From: Erodium maritimum | Taxonomy: Eukaryota > Streptophyta > Magnoliopsida > Geraniales > Geraniaceae | Assembly: GCA_963921825.1 (NCBI GenBank) | Contig: OY997594.1 | Coordinates: forward strand, 44,944,557-45,008,556 | Direction of reading: 5' to 3' | Length of the DNA: 64,000 nucleotides | Shown: one piece after another, positions 56,520 through 64,000 of the stretch | How positions within the stretch are numbered: the stretch's first letter is position 1 | Layout of the letters: each line of letters starts with the position of its first letter | Notes under the pieces: generated by a model | The model's input: the letters and a program-made list of their open reading frames with translations, nothing else | What the model was told of the DNA's origin: nothing | The model's database searches: none | Position numbers and translations under genes: made by a program

Positions 56520-57899
56520 AACTACAAAAATCTCGATGAAAAGTACTATATATATATATACACTTAATTACACCCGACTACACAGGAGTTTACTTAATCA
56601 CTCCGTCACACAAACGGATCACAAAAAAATCAAATTCTAATTTTCAACAAAAAAAAGTTCTGAAGTGTCTCCTTGATGTATCTCATGATTCTCATCACAA
56701 TAGAATAGCCAAAAGAATTTATGTGAATGACACCTCAATCCATCTTGTAAGGTTATTGAAAAAAAAGAAGATAAAAAGGTTTTAATCAAAACGAAAAGTC
56801 TAAATCAATTTAAACTGAACTTGTCAATATACAGATTGGATTCCAAAAACATCTTATTCTCTGACTCCTCAACAACCACAAACTTTTTAATTTCAGTGAC
56901 AACTTCTCTGACCTCCTTAAAATCTCAAGCCAAGGTAATAACATATATATGTTTTAGAGATAAAATTGTCACCCCAAGATAGTACTATATGCCTCTACAA
57001 ATGGAGCAATCAACTACACAAAACATAAACGTTCCTGCAAAGAGGCCACACACAACCATATATTCTCACCTCTATACAAAGAGAAAGAAGCACAATTACA
57101 TAACATATCATAGGAAAATAAAAGGCTGTATGGAACCCAAATTTTTTCGGATTCGTCACCCAAGTCGTCTCTTATTGGGGATGCTCTACCATGGCTCATT
57201 GGGGTTTCTTATTTGATTTTTTAAGCAAATAATTAGTCAAAATAAAAAATGTAAGGTCCAATACATAGGATTTGTCTAATCCATTGATTCATTTGTGATA
57301 ATCTCACCTTTAAAAAAAGTTATTTCCCTTGAAGTACCCAACACTATGAGAAAGTTGTTTCATTTTGGTGTCATCCTGATCACATTCCTTATTTCTTACC
57401 ATCATGTCCAACTTGAATTTAGTAGATGGGAAATTGGGGAGTAGAAGTAAATTAATCTTTCAAAGCCAAATCTTAGGTAATTTAATACCACTACTTCATT
57501 CGATACTAAGACTTACACACAACAGTTGTATACATATGGCCAATCAAGCTGAAAAAAGGATCTCAGAGGGCACGCATTAATGGTTAAATATCATACAACT
57601 ATCCAGTAAAATAAAATAAAAAAGGCAGCTGGATCGTATTATATAACTGATGGAAGTTCAACTTTTATGTGTAAATCCGTTAGATGAGAACAAAATGAAC
57701 ATTCCAGAATCACTTATGATCAGAACCTATCTGGAAAGTTGGATAGTCATTAAAATATGAACATAAGCTGCTACCTTAAAGGATAAAAGAGAGAAACAAT
57801 ATATCATTAAATCAAGAGTTTAATAATCTACTGCCCACTTTTGGTATATCTCATTATCTAGCAGCTCAAAATCATCAAGATCAAATGTCCTAGGCAAAG
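56520..57899. other. Unassigned AT-rich interval
   Basis: No gene or repeat terminus recognised in about 1.4 kb. A short TA microsatellite is at 56549-56562. Confidence 0.5.
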
Positions 57900-58033
57900 T
57901 GATGGGTAGAAATGAGAAATATCTCTCATTCAACTTGATTAGATTATACACAAGGAACTAATATATATACATAAGTATTGAGACTCTTGAACTACTCCAT
58001 TAATGAAGAGATCACTCCTCAATACTAATTACA
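57900..58033 (-). mobile_element. Short 3' LTR of copia element D (134 bp)
   Basis: On the minus strand it begins TGTAATTAGTATTGAGG at 58033 and ends CTACCCATCA at 57900. It is preceded by a polypurine tract (TTGAGGGAGAG on the minus strand, 58034-58046). Such short LTRs occur in some copia lineages. The 5' LTR is not in the window, so it cannot be compared. Confidence 0.75.
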
Positions 58034-60655
58034 CTCTCCCTCAAGTTGAGGCATAGATATTAATCATGCCCAACTTGTTACAAAGATAATCAACCCGGGT
58101 ACCCGAAAGTGCTTTAGTGAACAAGTCCCCTAATTGATCTCTGGTTTTCACATATGCGGTGGTAATCAAATTTTGCTGAAGTTTTTCACGGACGAAATGA
58201 CAATCAATCTCGATATGCTTGGTTTGTTCATGAAACACGGGATTTGAGGCAATATGAAGAGCAGCTTTATTATCACACCATAATTTTGTGGGCATGGAGA
58301 CTTTGAGATCAAGTTCTGAAAGGAGTTGGTAGATCCACATTATTTCACTTACAGACTGGGCCATGGCTCTGTATTCCGATTCAGCACTAGATCGAGAAAC
58401 TACATTTTGTTTCTTGCTTTACCATGAGACCAAATTGCCTCCTACGAATACTCAGTACCCTGAAGTGGATCGACGATCAATCTTGCATCCTGCCCAATCT
58501 GCATCTGTAAAACACTCTATATGAGTATGACCATGATTCTGATAGAGTATACCTCGTTCATGTGCTCCTTTTAGATAACCCAGGATATGTTCGAGCTCGG
58601 CCCAATGCTCAACTGTAGGGGAAGACATAAACTGACTTATAGTGCTCACTAAGTATGCAATATAAGGCCGGGTTACCGTAAGGTAGTTTAGTTTCCCCAC
58701 AATTCTTCTATACCTTTCTGGATTTTCAAACAATTCTCCTTCTTTCATGAGTTGTGTATTCTGAGGCATTGGGGCAGAACATGGCTTGACTCCTAGCTTC
58801 CCAGTTTCTGTTAACAAGTCCAGCACATATTTTCTTTGAGATAAGAAAATTTCATTCTTGCTTCTTGATACTTCTACTCCCAGAAAGTAATTCAAGACTC
58901 CCAAATCTTTGGTACTGAATTGACTGTGGAGAAATGACTTCAACGAAGAGATGCCCACCTTATCGCTGCCGGTGATAACAATATCATCCACATATACCAC
59001 TAGAAGAATAACACCTGCTGGAGAGCTCCTGTAAAACACGGAATGATCGGACTTGCTCTTGTTCATTCCAAAATTTTCTACTGCTTGGCTAAACTTTCCA
59101 AACAACGCTCGAAGACTCTGTTTGAGCCCATATAATGATTTCTGAAGATGACATACCAGTCCAGACTCCCCCTAAGCAACAAAACCTGGAGGTTTCTCTA
59201 TATAAACTTCCTCATGCAAGTCCCCATGCAAGAAAGCATTTTTGATATCTAGTTGGTATAATGGCAAATCATAAGTGGCTGCCAAAGAGATAAACAATCG
59301 CACAGAAGTCAATTTAGCAACAGGAGAGAAAGTATCCGAGTAATCCACCCCATAAGTTTGAGCGAAGCCTTTAGCCACGAGGCGAGCCTTAAGACGGACA
59401 ACAAAACCATCAGAGTTGAATTTAGTAGCAAATAGCCACTTACATCCAATAGCCTTTTTCCGGGAGGCAGCGGAACCAATCGCCAAGTACCATTAGCATC
59501 CAATGCACTCATCTCTTCTGTCATTGCTGAACACCAGCCAGGATGGGATAAGGCCTCATGAAGAGTTTAGGAACCGAAACTGAATCAAGAGAGGCAATAA
59601 AGGAACACGACATAGGAGACAACTGATTATATGACACAAAAGAAGAGATAGGATACATACACTATCGTTTACCTTTACGGAGGGCGATGGGGGAGATCAT
59701 CATCAGGATCTGTTGGCGAAGAGAAACTCCGCTCTGGACATGTAACGGGAGGGGCTTGAGTAGCGGGTGGTGCTTGTGTAGCGGGAGGAGCCCGTCGACA
59801 GGAATAAATGTACCGGATTGGCAGCGGTGGCAGTGGTGGTGGTGGATTTGAAACAATATGCATAAATGGTGTTGGCGTAGTGGTAGGTGTAGGTACAATC
59901 AGTTCTCGATGAGAGATGTGGTAAACTAACAAGTCATCGTTCTCCCCCTGTCTTGGAGTATGAGGAATTGCCGAATAAAATAAAGGACAATGCTCCATAA
60001 AAGTGACATCAATGGAGACAAGATATCGGTGGAGATCTGGACAATAACAACGATATCCTTTTTGTAACCGAGAGTACCCCAAGAAAACACACTTGACCGA
60101 TTTTGGATCTAGTTTTGTACGACTAGGGCGAACATCACGAACAAAACATGTACTCCCAAAGATACGAGGAGTAATAGGAAAAAGAGGTTTTGTGGGGAAT
60201 AAGACTTGATACGGGATGTTACCTTGAAGGACAGACGAAGGCATACGATTAATGAGAAAATACGCAGTGGAGACTGCGTCGGGCCAAAAATATTTTGGCA
60301 CATGAGTCTGAAATAAAAGGGCTCTCGCAGTTTCTTGAAGATGTCTATTTTTTCTTTCAGCAACACCATTTTGAGATGGAGTGTCAACACAAGAAGATTC
60401 ATGAAGGATACCATTATGAGCCATGTAAGTAGTGAATGACGCAGAAAATTATTCTTTTGCATTGTCACTTCTCAAGATACAAACTTTAGTACCAAACTGC
60501 GTTTGTATTTCAGCACAAAAAGCAGTAAAATGAGAAAATAACTCATAACGATTTTTTATGAAATAAAGCCATGTAGTTCGGGAAAAATCATCTACAAAAG
60601 AGACAAAATATTGAACCCCATATTTAGACACCACGGGTGACGGACCCCAAACATC
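58034..60655 (-). pseudogene. Ty1/copia pol of element D (integrase, RT, RNase H), 5'-truncated
   Basis: Minus-strand order is integrase core (60655 to about 60100, with FVDDFSRTTW, LRSDNAKE and GVAERKNRHL), a linker to about 59675, RT (59486 to 58452, with [25 protein letters not shown]-like [12 protein letters not shown], and VYVDDIVITGSD) and RNase H (58364-58041, with KLWCDNKAALHI, HIEIDCHFVREK, DLFTKALSG). RT and RNase H share a frame with a few in-frame stops; integrase is in a different frame, so one frameshift lies between 59490 and 59675. At 60655 the copia sequence, within the integrase start (CNDVWGPSP), gives way to the plus-strand LINE. Confidence 0.92.
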
Positions 60656-60662
60656 GTTACAC

Positions 60663-61172
60663 GTGGCAGTTCCGAACTCCGAAACGTCGTCACACGTGCC
60701 CTTTCAGCCCCTCCAAAGCTCGAGGCAACTCTTGAGCTCCCCGAACAACATCATTGCTCCTCAGACCCAACGCACCTCGGTACGTGGACATACATCCTCT
60801 GAAGCCCACCCACTCGACTTCCGCAAGGATCTCCTTCGTTCACAGCCCATCTCTGGAAAGTCTGGGCTAGAGGCCCATTCTAGCTCACCAAAGCCTTTTG
60901 CCTCTGGTGGACTTAGAAAGTCACAAATTTTGCGTGCGAAATCTTCACCCAACCTGACTTCTCTACTTCCCTCTCAAGCAACTGGTCAACTTCCCTCAAT
61001 GGCAGTTTCGCCTGATAAAACTGAAGTGATCAAAGCTTGGGAGCTTTGTAGGAGAATCGGCTTTACCTTCAAAGATCAGAACTCAGAAGTTGTCGAACTC
61101 TTCCACTCAGTCCTTCAACCAAAGCCTCCCCTAGCCCACTCCTCCACCCCTACCCCCAACCTCTCCTCCTAA
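60663..61172 (+). pseudogene. LINE ORF1 C-terminal part
   Basis: A Ser/Pro-rich open frame of 169 codons with no start that I trust; it stops at TAA 61170-61172, three bases before the ORF2 ATG. Position and composition match ORF1 tails of plant L1 elements. The 5' side is cut at the junction with copia element D around 60655-60662. Confidence 0.65.
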
Positions 61173-61175
61173 ATC

Positions 61176-64000
61176 ATGCTCATTCTCTCCTGGAACGCGC
61201 GAGGCCTAAACGCGGACCAGAAGAAAAAAGCTCTCAAACTCACCATTCAAGCATCCAAACCAAACCTAATCCTTCTTCAAGAAACTAAACTCTCCAAAAT
61301 CCCCCCCCCCTCCCTCCCCCTCTTCCTCCGAGTCTGTGGTCTCCAAGCGAGTTGGGAGTTTGTTTTTTCTCCATCAGATGGTGCCTCTGGTGGCCTTCTT
61401 TGCCTCTGGGACTCCAACTTTTTCAATCTCATCTCCTCAGACGAACAGCCCAGATACATCCTTCTTAATGGTCTGATTGGCGAGAACCGGGTCCCTGTCT
61501 CCATTCTCAACGTCTATGCACCTTGCAACCATGCCGACAAGAAAATACTTTGGGCTCAACTTCAAAGTACCATCATTGGTTTATCTAATCCGTTTCTTCT
61601 TGCAGGTGACTTCAATGCGGTACTCCACCCCTCAGAGAGATCTTCTGATTGCTACTCATGTCCCACAGACATTGAGGTTTTTAGAAACTTTGTGTCAGAC
61701 ATCCAAGCTATCGTCCCCCCTTTAGCCGGACACAATTTCACTTGGTTCGACAGTCAATCTAAGGCCAGTTGGTTAGACAGGTTCTTGCTTTCAGAGGGCT
61801 TTTCTTCGCTCTTCCCCTAGGGCTCAGTGGAATGCCTCGACCGTTTACTTTCAGACCACAAACCAATCCTCTTGAAGCAGGGTATCAAAGATTGGGGCCC
61901 TAGGCCGTGCAAATTCTTGAACATCTGGCTAGAGCATCCTGATTTTCTTCCCACAGTCAACATGTTGTGGCAGTCCTACAAACCCCTTGGTGACGAGCAT
62001 CACAAACTCTGGAGCAAATTTAGATCGTTGAGGAGAGATTTGAATCAATGGAATCATTTGGTGTTTGGAAACGTGGAGTTCGAAATCAAAGCCACAACCA
62101 TAGAGATTTCGGATCTAGACGAGTTGTTGTCATCCAGGCAGCTTACTCCTCAAGAGGTCACAACCCGATCACATCTTCAAGCCACTCTCATTAAGCTGGT
62201 TAAACTCCACACAAAGCTATGGTGTCAGAAATCTAAAGCTTTATGGTTATCGGCAGGTGATCTAAATTCGAAGTATTTTCAGAATTTTGCTAATCGAAGG
62301 GGCTTCGTAAACAACATCAATTCCATTTCTCATGATGGTGAAGTTATCTCTGATCCAGCTCGGATCAAATCTCTAGCAGCTGCCTTCTTTGCTGACCAAT
62401 TCACAAATAGGTTGTCGAAGCACTTAAGCCTTCCCCAACTTTCTTTCAAGTCAATCTCTTCTGAGTCTGCTACTCTAATCGAGGCCCCCTTCGACGAAGA
62501 AGCCGTTCTTGATTGCATTTTCAGCTTAAATGGGGATAAAGCTCAAGGCCCCGACGACTTCTCGCTCAAATTTTATCAGAAAGCTTGGCATATCATCAGG
62601 ATCGAGGTTATGAACTTCTTTGATGAATTTCATCAAACAGGAAAACTTGGCAAGGGTTTCAGCTCCTCCTTTATAACTCTTCTACCCAAGATCCCTTCGT
62701 CTGCAAATTTCAGTCACTATCGCCCCATCAGTCTCCTATCTGCTCCATACAAGATTCTCTCAAAGCTGCTTGCGTCGAGGCTTAAACCTCTCGTCCCCAA
62801 TCTGATAAGCGACTACCAATCAGCCTTTTCCAAGGGTAGGCAACTCATTGATTCAGTTCTAGTTGCGAGCGAAATCATTTGGTTCGCCAAAACCAAAAAA
62901 ATCAAGTTGATTCTGCTAAAGCTCGATTTCGCTAAAGCCTTCGACCGTCTCAATTGGTATTATCTGCAGCGAGTCCTTTGCCGTATGGGTTTCGGGCCCA
63001 AGTGGAGAAAATGGATGAGTTCGTGTCTGAAAGCACATGCCTCGGTTCTCATTAACGGCTCACCCTCGGCTGAATTCTCCTCCTCCTGTGGGGTTAAGCA
63101 AGGTTGCTCCATCTCACCTTTCTTATTCTTACTGGCTGCCGAAGGCCTCCATCTACTATTAGAGGAAAGTGAATCATTGGGAGTGATCAAAGGGGTCTCC
63201 CTCCAAAATTTTCCATCTTCCATAACACATCTTCAATACGTTGATAATACCCTGCTCTTCCTCGAAGCTGACCCACAGGTTCTCACCAATCTCAAAGCTT
63301 TGCTGGTTGCTTTTCATCTCGCCTCTGGTTTAGAGATCAATTTCTCTAAATCGCACTTGACTCTGCTAAATCTAAATGGTTCATCGTTGGAAGCTGATTC
63401 CCTAGCCTCCCTCCTTGGATGCTCCACTGGCGCCCTTCCCTTCAACTACCTCGGCTTCGCTTTAGGAGCTAATGCTAGACTTGCTGCAACTTGGGGTTCG
63501 GTTATAGCAAAGTTCCAGTCAGCCTCAGACCTTTGGCAAACCAAGCATCTATCATTTGGAGGGCGTCACACTCTAATCCGTTCCAATTTAAGCTGAATCC
63601 CGGTCTTTCATATGTCCCTTTATAGAGCTCCAGCCAAGGTAATCAAGAAGCTTGAAGCCATTGAGAGGTCTTTCTTGTGGGGAACCAAGTCCAACTCTCG
63701 AACTTTTTCCAAAGTGAATTGGAACCAAGTCCAAAAGCCAAAATCTCATGGGGGTCTTGCAATCCGTAATCTCTCGGACTTCAACCTATCTCTTCTATCC
63801 AAATGGCTTTGGTGATTTGCTGAGGAAGATTCCCCATTTGGAAAGGAGTCCTCTGTGCAATCTATAACTGGCCTTCTCAATCGTGGGACCTCTCTTCTTT
63901 GCCAGCGCCTCGTTGTTCTGCTAATATCTCGGGCATTCTTAGCCTCTTCGAGGACTCCAGGATCGCCATCCTTTTCGGTCCTGATGGAATTAGGTGGGCT
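61176..64000 (+). pseudogene. LINE ORF2 (endonuclease-reverse transcriptase), nonsense mutations, runs off window
   Basis: From the ATG at 61176 the frame has the endonuclease (SWNARGLN, QETK, LAGDFNAVLHPSER) to about 61830, then reverse transcriptase: ALWLSAGDLNSKYF, QGPDDFS, FRPISLL-like YRPISLLSAPYKILSK, KLDFAKAFDRLNW, GVKQGCSISPFLF, and a zinc-binding-type C-terminal part (SLYRAPAKV, FLWGTKS, GGLAIRNL). All of 61176-63815 is one frame interrupted by TAG 61818-61820, TGA 63594-63596 and TGA 63813-63815; a frameshift follows near 63836. The catalytic YADD box reads YVDN (63237-63248), which would abolish activity. The right end lies beyond the window. Confidence 0.93.

Overview
This is nuclear DNA of a flowering plant, most likely a eudicot. 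It has GT-AG introns, AT-rich intergenic DNA, Ty1/copia and L1-type retrotransposons, MULE- and hAT-like DNA elements, and two plant gene families. I cannot name the species. Only two genes look intact: a 14-coding-exon nucleotide-sugar (CMP-sialic-acid-transporter-like, UTR6-type) transporter at 25950-32945 and a single-exon UDP-glycosyltransferase (UGT89-like) at 33935-35197. A decayed second UGT copy lies at 48226-49262. Nearly all other recognisable sequence is transposable-element DNA, often nested. I saw no rRNA, tRNA or CRISPR locus.

Region 1 (1-19588) is a nest of retrotransposons. A minus-strand Ty1/copia element (called B, about 4801-16313) is split by a solo LTR of family A (5472-7159, TSD ATGTT) and by a 5.3-kb MULE-like element with long terminal inverted repeats (9589-14880). 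The MULE-like element itself carries a solo LTR of a second family (G, 10529-13099) and a poly(A)-ended retroposon (13154-14028). Two more family A solo LTRs with perfect 5-bp TSDs (479-2225, TGAGG; 2817-4486, TTCTC) sit in an older LTR-like sequence. Two truncated family A LTRs and an inverted gag-protease fragment close the block.

Region 2 (19589-24840) is largely unassigned. It contains a 489-bp inverted-repeat MITE (20625-21113) and a decayed LINE whose ORF1 encodes an RRM-type RNA-binding domain (21903-23760).

Region 3 (24840-35600) is the genic part. The transporter tolerates two DNA-transposon insertions inside introns: a 1.16-kb palindromic MULE-like element with a 10-bp TSD and a 0.4-kb hAT-like MITE. 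Its 3' end is followed about 1 kb later by the GC-rich UGT gene, on the same strand.

Region 4 (37531-47998) is a plus-strand copia element with mismatched LTRs (family A at the 5' side, family E at the 3' side). Its coding region is cut by a 3.5-kb family G solo LTR (TSD TATCT) that contains a 14-unit minisatellite.

Region 5 (48226-64000) holds the UGT pseudogene with its duplicated 3' flank, a 1.88-kb hAT-like element (TSD CATCCAAT), a LINE with a 16-bp TSD and a nested MITE, a minus-strand copia element with a 134-bp LTR, and a long plus-strand LINE whose ORF2 runs off the window and is inactivated mainly by C-to-T type changes.

I found no convincing new biological system. The most informative signals are the datable nesting order, the inverted LTR pair, the minisatellite inside an LTR, the LTR mismatch of the chimeric copia element and the UGT duplication with an in-frame shortening of its acceptor domain. 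Family letters (A, B, C, D, E, G) are local labels used only here.
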